Source: Pontibacter sp. G13 (GTDB taxonomy: Bacteria > Bacteroidota > Bacteroidia > J057). Taken from it: a stretch of 64,000 nt of DNA. The notes below the pieces were generated by a model. It saw nothing but the letters and a program-made list of their open reading frames with translations. It was not told where the DNA came from and ran no database searches. Location of the stretch: contig NZ_CP134696.1 of the NCBI RefSeq assembly GCF_031851795.1, positions 620,001 through 684,000 of the forward strand, written 5' to 3'. The first letter of the stretch is position 1; every line of letters begins with the position of its first letter. The translations under genes were made by a program, and so were the position numbers. Below are positions 8,222 through 16,281 of this stretch, in pieces.

Positions 8222-9637
8222 CTATTGCTTCAAAATTTTCACGGAGCCAGTTGCTCCAGCAGCCTGCACTTGCAAGAAGTAAAGACCGTTTGCGAAATTG
8301 CTCATATCCAAGGTGTAGGAAGTAGAAACTGGCGCATACTGAGCCAATACTTTCCCAGTCAAGTCATAGACTTGGATCATTTCGATAGGAGCAGTCATGT
8401 CAATCTGTACAAAGTCAGTAGCAGGGTTCGGGAATACTTTCAGGTCCTTCAAGACGGTCTCGGAGATGCTCGTCGCATCAGCGGTCTTCCAGAAGTAGAA
8501 GTTGTCGAAGTAGACAGTTCCATTTCCATCAGTTTTGAATTGGAAGACGTCCGTCAAATCAGGCACTGTGTAATGAGTCAATGGAATGTCCAAGCTCACC
8601 CATTCGCCGGTTACGATACCGAGTTCCTGATCGATGTCAAATGGATTTTCCGCACCAGGGCTAATCAAGAAGAAATTCAGATCCGTCGCATCACCTGTGA
8701 AGTAGTCGATGTGAAGGTATTCCATTTCGGATACATCGGTATTGGGATAGGACATGCCTTGGTAGTTCAATCCTCCATATCTCAGGGTATTGTTTCCTCC
8801 CAATTGCTCTTCGGTGGTAATGGTAGCCTGTCCCCAGTTAGGATTGATCTCAGTAACGATGCTGGTGTAAGTGTCGCTGTAGACAGAGATTACATTGGCA
8901 GAGTCATGAGGAGGGATTGGAGCGCCAACAGCAGGAATTCCATAGACGAAATTAACCGCATACGTATCGACAACGCTTGAATCAGCGGAAGTCACGATGA
9001 TGGCGGTCATCCCCGGCAAAGATCCTGTAGGCTGGATAGCCACAAATGCATTGGAATCGGTAGGAGTCGCTTCAACAGTTGGGATGACAGTCTCTCCGCC
9101 GACCAGTGCATAGTTATAATCGGTTTTGATGGAGGTGAAATCTGGAAGCGTTACGCCATCCACTCTCAAGTCCATCAAAGTGGCATCGGAACCCGCAGCG
9201 GTAGGCTCGTACACCTCCATTTCCCACAGGCTATAGCCCCACTGGGTGGCGCGTACAGTTCCGTACATCCGTACGTATTGACCAGATCCGGAAACGGTGA
9301 TTGCGTCAAGGCCTCCATCTCCATTGGTCTCTGCAAAGAGAGTCGTCCAGTTGACTGTGTCGTTGGACACTTGGATTTCGTAAGCCTGACCAAAGGCTCC
9401 TTCCCAGTGCAGTACGACTTGGCCGATGTTATAAACCTGTCCCAAGTCGATCGTGATCCATTCTGGATCGGCAAATTGAGAGCCCCAACGAGTGTTCATG
9501 TCCCCATCTACAGCAAAAGCTGCGGGAAGTTCTTCAGTAGATGCGAAAGCCGTCTTGTTGAGTGCGATGTTCTGTGCTTGTCCGAATTGGAACAAAGCCG
9601 CGACCAGCATGGCCACGAGAGTAAAGTTCTTTGTCAT
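8222..9637 (-). CDS. secreted T9SS protein with discoidin, cadherin-like and CBM-like domains
   Basis: 471 residues. Signal peptide about 1-21 (ends FGQAQN). Residues about 22-150 resemble an F5/8 type C (discoidin/CBM32) domain (NIALNKTAFASTEE, WITIDLGQVYNIGQVVLHWEG). Residues about 155-245 are a cadherin-like beta-sandwich (DATLMDLRVDGVTLPDF). Residues about 250-385 form a CBM-like beta domain ending YFDNFYFWK. Residues about 395-471 are a T9SS sorting tail (VFPNPATDFVQIDM, then GLYFLQVQAAG). No catalytic residues were recognised, so a polysaccharide-binding role at the surface or in the medium is likely. It lies between the regulator and SusC on the same strand and is probably part of the same regulon. 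The exact ligand is unknown; beta-1,3-glucan is inferred. Confidence 0.85.
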   Translation of the reverse strand: MTKNFTLVAMLVAALFQFGQAQNIALNKTAFASTEELPAAFAVDGDMNTRWGSQFADPEWITIDLGQVYNIGQVVLHWEGAFGQAYEIQVSNDTVNWTTLFAETNGDGGLDAITVSGSGQYVRMYGTVRATQWGYSLWEMEVYEPTAAGSDATLMDLRVDGVTLPDFTSIKTDYNYALVGGETVIPTVEATPTDSNAFVAIQPTGSLPGMTAIIVTSADSSVVDTYAVNFVYGIPAVGAPIPPHDSANVISVYSDTYTSIVTEINPNWGQATITTEEQLGGNNTLRYGGLNYQGMSYPNTDVSEMEYLHIDYFTGDATDLNFFLISPGAENPFDIDQELGIVTGEWVSLDIPLTHYTVPDLTDVFQFKTDGNGTVYFDNFYFWKTADATSISETVLKDLKVFPNPATDFVQIDMTAPIEMIQVYDLTGKVLAQYAPVSTSYTLDMSNFANGLYFLQVQAAGATGSVKILKQ

Positions 9638-9851
9638 AGTAGTCCAGATTATTCCGGTAAGTTGAGTGAGCTAGCTTTTCCTGAGCAGCTGTTTCGAAAT
9701 AATCACAGAATCCCCTCGACCAAAAGAAATCACTGTCAACTAAATCTCTACGAGCCCAAATGAGTGCACAACAATGCTACAACAACACCGACTTAATCCC
9801 TGCAAATCAATCGATTGCAAAAACAAACTTTATGAGAATATTAAGCGATTA

Positions 9852-12530
9852 TTAAAAATCTCGAATGAACTGATCTAGGTCAGATCCCTTCTCCAACGCC
9901 AATTTTTTCCGAAGACGGTAGCGGTGGGTATCGAGACTGCGAGGAGAGATATTCATGAGGTTACAGATCTCCACTTTATCGAGGTTGATCCGGATAAATG
10001 AGAGGACGCGAAGATCGTTGGAAGTCAGCGATGGGAACTCATGTCCCAACCGACTGACAAAGTCTTGATGGATTTCCGAGAAGAGTTTATGGAAGAGGAA
10101 TTCCTTTTTTTCGTTGTTGACCTCATCGGTGATCATGTTGACCCAGCGCTTGGCTTCGTTGTTGCGCATGCCTTCTAGGCCGGACTTGATCTGATTGAGG
10201 AAGGCGTTTTTATGGCTGATGATCTCTAGATATTGGAGCATCTGCTCATTCTTCATCGACAAGCGCTCTTGGGCTTCCCGCTGCTGAAACTGTTCCGCCT
10301 GTTTCTTGAGTTTCCGCAAGTTGATTCTGGCCATGACCGCAACCACTCCAAATATCCAGATCAGACTCAGCAGAGCAATCGGAAGAATCACCCATGCAGT
10401 TTGATACCAGAGCTTGTCAATCTTGATCTCCAAAGAAGTCGCATGGGGGGTTCCTCCGTTGATCCGGCTTTCCAGATGAAAGGTATAGGTCCCACCCGTC
10501 AGTTGTGGAAACATGATTTGATCCGTCTCTGCACTCCACGGGGACCACGCTTCATCTTCAGGCTCCAATCGATATCGGTATTCCACGATGTCATGCTTGG
10601 ATTTATGAATCCCAAATTTCAGTGCGAGATCCTTGTTCCCTGACGAAAAGGAAAGACCTTCCGAGGGGAAAGGAAAAAACAGACGTCGATGATCCTCATT
10701 CAAAACCGTGATCGAGGATATAACGGGCTTGCTATGCTTTTTGAAGGGAGAGCGATGATCGATATCGAATGTCTTCACCCCTCGATCTGTAGCCACCATG
10801 AGCAGGTTTCCATCGAGATCCAGAAACTCATAGTCGGGAATGGTATTCTGCCCGAGCGATTTGAGCAACGTGTGATAACTATAGGGGTTCCCATCAGGCA
10901 GGAGGACGTTGAGCTTGACTTCGTGATCTTGGATGTAGGCGAGAGAATTTCCATCCCGACTCATATCCATCGTTTGGATTTGATTGCCTTTCAGCAAGTT
11001 GATGAGCGGATGGTCGAGCTCCTGAAATTCTCCTTTTCTAAATTCATAGAACCTACTCCGATCGGTGAAAATGAGTCCAAAGTCCGTATCGAACACCTTT
11101 CCCATTTCCCGATATTCTTGCACATCGACAGTGGCATCCGGCTGGAGGGAAAACTTCAGCACATGAAAATGCATGATCTGACCCCAGATGCACTGATTTT
11201 TGGCATCGTAGGTCAATCTAGGTTGGCTCCAAATATTGAGGCTTTGAAGGAATCGAAACCCATTTTCATCTTTCCTAGCCAAGAAAAGGCCGTTGTAGGT
11301 GGTAAAGAGAAAGTAATCTGTGCCTCCAAAACGTTCGATGTCCACAAACCCAAAAACATCCGTCAGTTCACGCATCAGACCGCCTTCCAGCTTCATCAGG
11401 CCCCTTGTGTGACACACATAGAGTACGCCGTCGATTTCTTTGACTTCCCAGACCTGGCCACCTGATTGGGGTACAAATTCAAATTCTCCGCTCGCTGGCG
11501 CTTCGAACAGGCCTTTATTGGTACCGATATAGGTATTCCCCCGAAATGGCTGAATGGAATAGGTGGCTGCCCCCTCGAAGATGGAATTGATGGGACTCTG
11601 CAATTCGACCTTGGCGATCCCGTAATCTAGTCCGAGCCATACATTGCCCAGCTCATCCCGAACCATAGAAAGCACGGTATTGTCCAAAAGACCATTGTCT
11701 GCATGAGCCCATTCCAAGATTTCGCCAGCGTCATCAACGAGTAGAAATCCATCCGAAATCGAACCAAGGGCGATCGAGCTATCATCATAGGGAATGCCCG
11801 CAAATAGGGTCTTTCCGGCCATCTCTTGAGGCAGGGGAACAGCGGTCAACGATTTACCGTCAAACCGATAAATCCGCCCATCTATCAATATGAGATATAG
11901 CTGATCGTCCCGAACGAACAATTCGCGAACCTCAAGACCCGTCAATTCATCGAATCGAGCGACCGGCCGAAAAGTATCTTCATCCAGATATCCAATCTCT
12001 CCATTGCGGAGGACGGTCCAGGGCTGGTCATTCCATTGGACGATATCCCAATAGCCATGATCGGACCACACCTTGCAATGCGTCTGACTGATCTTGTCGT
12101 AAATGATCAAATAGTTTTCCGTCTGAAAAACCACCCGATCCACAAATCCCTCAATATTCCATACCTGTTCGCCGTACAACATCTCCAATTGGCTGTAGCT
12201 CAGCTCTCCACCAGATTTGGTAAAATAGCCAAACTCCTTGCCGCCTGCCCAGATCGTATCCTGCTGGGCCTTCAGCGCACGGATTACCCCTTGTTGCGAC
12301 ATCGTGGCAAATCCCCACTCGCCGAATACGTTGTAGACCAGCCCATCCGAATTGCCGAAATAGACCACTCCTTGGTCATCTATCTCCGCGGCCCAATTTT
12401 GGCGACCTGCCTGATAATCAAGCTTGTCGTATGACACTATATTGGGAAGATTGAAATGGGCGAGGGAAAGGAACGGCAAGCCAAAAAGAAGAAATAAAAG
12501 TAGCTTTGAGCAATAACCAAAGAATCTCAT
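9852..12530 (-). CDS. membrane-tethered propeller / Y_Y_Y / LuxR-type regulator of the glucan locus
   Basis: 892 residues. Signal peptide about 1-24. Residues about 30-615 contain Reg_prop-type beta-propeller blades (IWAGGKEFGYFTK, NVWLGLDYGIAKVE, YIGTNKGLFEAP). Residues about 625-705 are a Y_Y_Y domain (DIVEYRYRLEPEDEAWSPW). One membrane helix follows (about 712-734), then a coiled coil (about 738-775). The last 60 residues are a LuxR/GerE-like helix-turn-helix (LTSNDLRVLSFIRINLDK, EICNLMNISPRSLDTHRYRLRKKL). There is no histidine kinase or receiver domain, so sensing and DNA binding are on one chain, unlike the hybrid two-component regulators common in these loci. It presumably detects glucan oligosaccharides in the periplasm and activates the operon downstream. 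Its target is inferred from position. Confidence 0.9.
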   Translation of the reverse strand: MRFFGYCSKLLLFLLFGLPFLSLAHFNLPNIVSYDKLDYQAGRQNWAAEIDDQGVVYFGNSDGLVYNVFGEWGFATMSQQGVIRALKAQQDTIWAGGKEFGYFTKSGGELSYSQLEMLYGEQVWNIEGFVDRVVFQTENYLIIYDKISQTHCKVWSDHGYWDIVQWNDQPWTVLRNGEIGYLDEDTFRPVARFDELTGLEVRELFVRDDQLYLILIDGRIYRFDGKSLTAVPLPQEMAGKTLFAGIPYDDSSIALGSISDGFLLVDDAGEILEWAHADNGLLDNTVLSMVRDELGNVWLGLDYGIAKVELQSPINSIFEGAATYSIQPFRGNTYIGTNKGLFEAPASGEFEFVPQSGGQVWEVKEIDGVLYVCHTRGLMKLEGGLMRELTDVFGFVDIERFGGTDYFLFTTYNGLFLARKDENGFRFLQSLNIWSQPRLTYDAKNQCIWGQIMHFHVLKFSLQPDATVDVQEYREMGKVFDTDFGLIFTDRSRFYEFRKGEFQELDHPLINLLKGNQIQTMDMSRDGNSLAYIQDHEVKLNVLLPDGNPYSYHTLLKSLGQNTIPDYEFLDLDGNLLMVATDRGVKTFDIDHRSPFKKHSKPVISSITVLNEDHRRLFFPFPSEGLSFSSGNKDLALKFGIHKSKHDIVEYRYRLEPEDEAWSPWSAETDQIMFPQLTGGTYTFHLESRINGGTPHATSLEIKIDKLWYQTAWVILPIALLSLIWIFGVVAVMARINLRKLKKQAEQFQQREAQERLSMKNEQMLQYLEIISHKNAFLNQIKSGLEGMRNNEAKRWVNMITDEVNNEKKEFLFHKLFSEIHQDFVSRLGHEFPSLTSNDLRVLSFIRINLDKVEICNLMNISPRSLDTHRYRLRKKLALEKGSDLDQFIRDF

Positions 12531-12806
12531 AAGAGCAACCTGTAGCCTGAAGTAGAAAGCGAGTCGAGGGATACTATCACCAACAGTCGTAAATTTGGCA
12601 GAAATGGACCAAACAGACGAAAAAAGAGATTACTGCAAATCCCATCATATCGCTGAGTCCGTAATATCTGCAAGTATAATGATACGCAAGTTCGGGCGCT
12701 TTGCCAAAGGAAAGGAACTAAACGAGCAGTCCGGACAATTTCATTCAGATACCGACCACCTGAAGGCGATTTGGTTCCGGTGGGTGGGGTATTTCAGAAG
12801 GCTGAT

Positions 12807-13226
12807 TCATCTACCTCCACGGACATACCATTCCAGTAATTCCCAGAAAGTATTGAATTTCAGCTGTCCATTTTCGTAATAGCGACCATGCTCATCCAGC
12901 CCAAATTGAATGTAAAATTCAGAGTGAGCGCAGGTGATCAGATATTGATGATCCCTCCCATCTTCCGGATCAAACGCTTCATACTCCACAGCCGCAACAG
13001 TAGGATCAAACGGGGCCCCGCCATCCCAGATCAGGCCAAATTCTATCGCCACGATATCCGCATACAACTTCATTCCGCGATATCGTTGCTCGAACTCGAT
13101 GAGTTGAGGGGTAGCAGGAAGGCCATTGGCTTCCAAGGCCAGACGAATCTCAACCTCAGACAATGGAATCTGGGTTTTCTGATGGTCTTCGTAGAGTTCC
13201 AGCACCTTTTCTTGGAGGGACTTCAT
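12807..13226 (-). CDS. hypothetical protein, 139 residues
   Basis: A soluble acidic protein with no signal or membrane segment. It begins MKSLQEKVLELYEDHQ and ends in a WYVRGGR motif. Features such as LIEFEQRYRGMKL and the C-terminal FNTFWELLEWYV loosely recall SUKH/SMI1-KNR4-like proteins, many of which are toxin immunity proteins, but the resemblance is too weak for a call. It is followed 59 bases downstream of its start by the end of another small unknown gene on the same strand. Coding reality is supported by length, plausible composition and absence of a better frame. Confidence 0.6.
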   Translation of the reverse strand: MKSLQEKVLELYEDHQKTQIPLSEVEIRLALEANGLPATPQLIEFEQRYRGMKLYADIVAIEFGLIWDGGAPFDPTVAAVEYEAFDPEDGRDHQYLITCAHSEFYIQFGLDEHGRYYENGQLKFNTFWELLEWYVRGGR

Positions 13227-13284
13227 GGGAATAAGGATTATTCGGTGCTAGCGTTCTCATAGAATGCAGCTGGTTACTTGATGA

Positions 13285-13533
13285 TTATTCAGAATCCTCG
13301 GCAAAGAATTTCCATACGCCATTGGATTGCTCGAGTGCTGCGAATTGAATCAATTGGTCTTTATGTCTGATTTCATATAGCTGCGCCCAGTCGTACCCGG
13401 GTTCATTCAGTCTGCGGATAACCAGTTTCCGTCTATCCCCAATCCACTCGTGACCCCAAATATTGATCCCTTGGATGTTCATTGTTTCGCCCTCGGTACG
13501 GATACCGACTTGACGCCATTCTCGAATTTTCAT
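13285..13533 (-). CDS. hypothetical protein, 82 residues
   Basis: A small soluble protein rich in Trp, Arg and Glu (MKIREWRQVGIRTEG, then NIWGHEWIGDRRKLVIRR). No recognised family, signal peptide or membrane helix. It precedes the 139-residue unknown gene on the same strand with a 58-base gap, so the two may be cotranscribed. An internal start at residue 18 is possible. Confidence 0.5.
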   Translation of the reverse strand: MKIREWRQVGIRTEGETMNIQGINIWGHEWIGDRRKLVIRRLNEPGYDWAQLYEIRHKDQLIQFAALEQSNGVWKFFAEDSE

Positions 13534-13731
13534 AAGAAGATCTAATTTATTTGGTTAGAATATACTGCATATTCAGTTATCGTTCACCTTTTCCACGACA
13601 ACCTTCAAAGGGAAAGATCCTTTGATTTGAGAAGTCGGAACTGCTGGTAGAATTGAAATAATGGTCGACATGGTCCGTCTCACCTTGATGTGGCCAAGTT
13701 CGCTGACCCTCAACCATCCGGAATACACAGA

Positions 13732-13767
13732 AAAGGGGACCTGCTCCAAACTGAGCGGGTCCCCTTT
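13732..13767. terminator. bidirectional terminator-like hairpin
   Basis: Arms AAAGGGGACC (13732-13741) and GGTCCCCTTT (13758-13767) pair perfectly, with an extra inner GCTC/GAGC. A-runs and T-runs flank the stem on both strands. It lies just past the end of the CBS/HEPN-like gene (stop at 13787), for which it is the likely minus-strand terminator. Confidence 0.75.
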
Positions 13768-13786
13768 ATAAAATGAACGGTGCATT

Positions 13787-14581
13787 TTACTGAAAAGCGC
13801 GGTCAAATACCTTGTCGGTACGGAGGGTGAAATCCTCATCCAATACGGCCTGCATGAAGTAGAGGCGGTTGGACACCTGCTTGAGGGCCTTCTCGATGGC
13901 GAGCTTGCCGGTCACCAGTTGATCGAAGGACTTGTAATGATATTGGAAGGGATCTGCGCGGTAATCTTCGCGGCGAACCAAATCCTCGGAGTGGGCAATT
14001 CGGTTGCGAAGGAGCGTGATCTTTTCAGGAGCATTGATGTTGAGAAGCTCGATAGCGCTAGAAAATGCCATGATCTCCTTGAGCGTCATCTTGAAGATGG
14101 AGAAGTCGCGGCGGGTTACTGCCAACTCGAGATCCTTTCGGGCAGGCTTCCCTTGGGCGAATTCGATCAGATCTTCGCGCTTCTTTTCTGCATATTCTAC
14201 AATCAAGAATATCAGTCCCCTTTCGAGCTTGTAGAGCTTCTGGTAAACCTCTTCGTAGACCTCTGGACGATTGTAGTCGCTAAAATGAACCACGCCGAGC
14301 AAACTTCCATGCTCCATCACAAACAGCAATTCGTAGGTCTGGAATTTCTCCACCATGCCATGCTGGAAGATGTCCTCCATGGGATGTACGATTTGCTCCG
14401 GCGGGATTTCGGTGCGGGTAAATTCCTCAGTTTCACGGTTGTATTTGTGATAAAGGCCAGACTGGGAAATGTCGGGCAATGAGGAAATATAGCGAGTAGC
14501 GCAAAACTGGGCGCATTCTTCCGCATACTCCGAATCGAAGTACACGACGGACGAGGTCATTATTTGGTGGAATGTTACCAT
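13787..14581 (-). CDS. CBS-like / HEPN-like fusion protein, putative RNA-binding or nuclease function
   Basis: 264 residues, soluble. The N-terminal half has one CBS-like repeat pattern: ELLFVMEHGSLLGVVHFSDYNR (residues about 84-105) looks like the strand-turn-strand-Asp segment of CBS domains. The C-terminal half is helical and carries LLRNRIAHSE (residues 190-199), which fits the HEPN signature R-N-x3-H (Arg192, Asn193, His197). HEPN proteins with this motif are often metal-independent RNases; without it they are usually structural. No nucleotidyltransferase partner or toxin-antitoxin mate is adjacent. The call is a motif-level reading and needs structural confirmation; an Abi-like or regulatory role is possible but not shown. 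Confidence 0.55.
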   Translation of the reverse strand: MVTFHQIMTSSVVYFDSEYAEECAQFCATRYISSLPDISQSGLYHKYNRETEEFTRTEIPPEQIVHPMEDIFQHGMVEKFQTYELLFVMEHGSLLGVVHFSDYNRPEVYEEVYQKLYKLERGLIFLIVEYAEKKREDLIEFAQGKPARKDLELAVTRRDFSIFKMTLKEIMAFSSAIELLNINAPEKITLLRNRIAHSEDLVRREDYRADPFQYHYKSFDQLVTGKLAIEKALKQVSNRLYFMQAVLDEDFTLRTDKVFDRAFQ

Positions 14582-14631
14582 GATGCTAGGTGCGTTTCAG
14601 AAACAATCGTATGGTTATATGCTATGATAAA

Positions 14632-14669
14632 CAAAAATCAGGCCTCGGCGCAAATTTCGGCGAGGCCTG
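14632..14669 (-). terminator. terminator of rhlE
   Basis: Arms CAGGCCTCG (14639-14647) and CGAGGCCTG (14661-14669) form a 9-bp perfect stem. On the minus strand it is followed by a T-rich stretch (complement of ACAAAAA at 14631-14637). It lies about 50 bases past the rhlE stop. Confidence 0.8.
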
Positions 14670-14720
14670 ACAAGTGTGTTTTCGCGACTTTTGGGGCAAT
14701 CCAACCAACGGGATAGTCCC

Positions 14721-15974
14721 CTATTTTTTCTTCCCGCGCTTTTTCTTTTTCCGTTTTTTGGGATCAGCCAGATAGTCGTTGTGTTCCTTGATCAGGGATT
14801 TCCAGTCAGATTCATTTTCCTCGCTGGTTTCCACGACATGCTGGTAGGTGTTCTTGTCCACCTCCATGACGCTGATCTTGTAGCTCACATACTCCTCAAT
14901 CTTCTGGAGTAATTCATGCTCGCGATCCGAGGCAAAGGAAATGGCCTTTCCACGCGCAGTACCACGTCCCGTACGTCCCACTCGGTGGACGTAGTTCTCC
15001 GCCACATCGGGTAGATCGTAATTGATCACGTATTGTACGTTTGGAATATCGATTCCACGGGCGCTGACATCCGTGGCGACCATCATCTTGATTTCGTTCT
15101 GCTTGAACTTTCGGAGGGATTCCAGACGGAGTTTTTGCTCCTTTCCGCCATGCAGGGCCACCGCCTCAATTCCGACACGCTCCATAGCCTTGATCACTCG
15201 CTCTGCCCGTACCTGTGTCCGGACAAATACCAAGATCTTGTCATCCTTGTACTCTTTGGCCAGCTTTTCCAAGAAGAATCGCTTGTCGTCCATTTCGATA
15301 TGGGCCACAGCGTGATCTACATTCTTGGAGACCGGATCTTTGGGAGACAGTGAGATTCGGATCGGCTTCTTGGTGAGGGAATAGGCCAATTTCTTGATCT
15401 TCTCGTCGATGGTCGCAGAGAAAAACAATGTCTGACGATTGCGTGGAAGCTTTCGAATCAATTGCTGGATATCGTCATAGAAACCCAAATCCAGCATGTG
15501 GTCGGCTTCATCCAAAATGAGGATCTCCACACGATCCAATCTGATATGCCCTTGCGCCGTCAAGTCAAACAGACGACCGGGTGTGGCCACGAGGATATCA
15601 ATGCCTTTTTCCAGCTTCTCGATCTGAGGTCCCTGCTCTACCCCACCAAACACACAGAAGGTCTTCACGCCTGTATGTTTTCCAATCTGCTCAAAGACCC
15701 GCGTAATCTGAATCGCCAATTCACGGGTAGGTTCCATGACGACACATTTAATCCCGTCAGGACGATGACGCTGTTTTTTGAGGTCGAGCATGTGCAAAAC
15801 CGGAATCGCAAAAGCGGCGGTTTTACCTGTACCGGTCTGGGCAATAGCTAATACATCCTCTCCTTTGAGGACATGCGGAATGGCCTTGAATTGGATGTCA
15901 GTGGGTCTTTTCCAGCCCAATTTGCCGATAGCCTGCTTGATTCCGGGCGATATACGATAGTCTTCGAACCTCAT
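14721..15974 (-). CDS. rhlE: DEAD-box ATP-dependent RNA helicase RhlE
   Basis: 417 residues. All helicase motifs are visible: Q motif (GWKRPTDIQFKAIP), motif I AQTGTGKT, Ia PTRELAIQ, II DEAD, III SAT, and in the C-terminal RecA domain VATDVSARGIDIPNV and HRVGRTGR. The C-terminus is a short lysine-rich tail (PKKRKKKKRGKKK), typical of RhlE-type proteins and likely to bind RNA. It unwinds short RNA duplexes and probably helps ribosome assembly or mRNA turnover. It is transcribed alone, divergently from the large T9SS gene, with its own terminator. Confidence 0.96.
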   Translation of the reverse strand: MRFEDYRISPGIKQAIGKLGWKRPTDIQFKAIPHVLKGEDVLAIAQTGTGKTAAFAIPVLHMLDLKKQRHRPDGIKCVVMEPTRELAIQITRVFEQIGKHTGVKTFCVFGGVEQGPQIEKLEKGIDILVATPGRLFDLTAQGHIRLDRVEILILDEADHMLDLGFYDDIQQLIRKLPRNRQTLFFSATIDEKIKKLAYSLTKKPIRISLSPKDPVSKNVDHAVAHIEMDDKRFFLEKLAKEYKDDKILVFVRTQVRAERVIKAMERVGIEAVALHGGKEQKLRLESLRKFKQNEIKMMVATDVSARGIDIPNVQYVINYDLPDVAENYVHRVGRTGRGTARGKAISFASDREHELLQKIEEYVSYKISVMEVDKNTYQHVVETSEENESDWKSLIKEHNDYLADPKKRKKKKRGKKK

Positions 15975-16281
15975 GTTACTCGTCGATTTCCAGTCTTGAG
16001 ACGCTGCGAATCTGCAAAAGTACCAATCTCTACGAGATTAACCAGTTTTCCCAATCGAAATACCAGATTGCGCGCCTGACTCCTCCACAACCCTTTCAGG
16101 GGATGGTACATGATGAAAGTGCGGATTTTTGGAAAGAAATAATTCCGCAAAATCGTCATTCATGCTGATAATCAAATATCTGGATAATTAGATACAATTA
16201 CTTCACCTACTATTTACATAATGGTAATATCGGATGATCAATTAGCGCCCACAAATTGTATTTTACTTTCAAGTATCCATC
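15975..16281. other. divergent intergenic region between rhlE and the 1211-residue T9SS gene
   Basis: About 307 bases without a credible gene. The half nearest the T9SS gene is AT-rich and probably holds its promoter. The strong codon bias of that gene suggests a strong promoter, but no confident Bacteroidota -33/-7 pair was found by eye. Confidence 0.4.

Noticed and set aside
13573-13839. 88-residue ORF downstream of and overlapping the CBS/HEPN-like gene
   Set aside because: It reads through the terminator hairpin and overlaps the end of the supported gene; no protein-like features.
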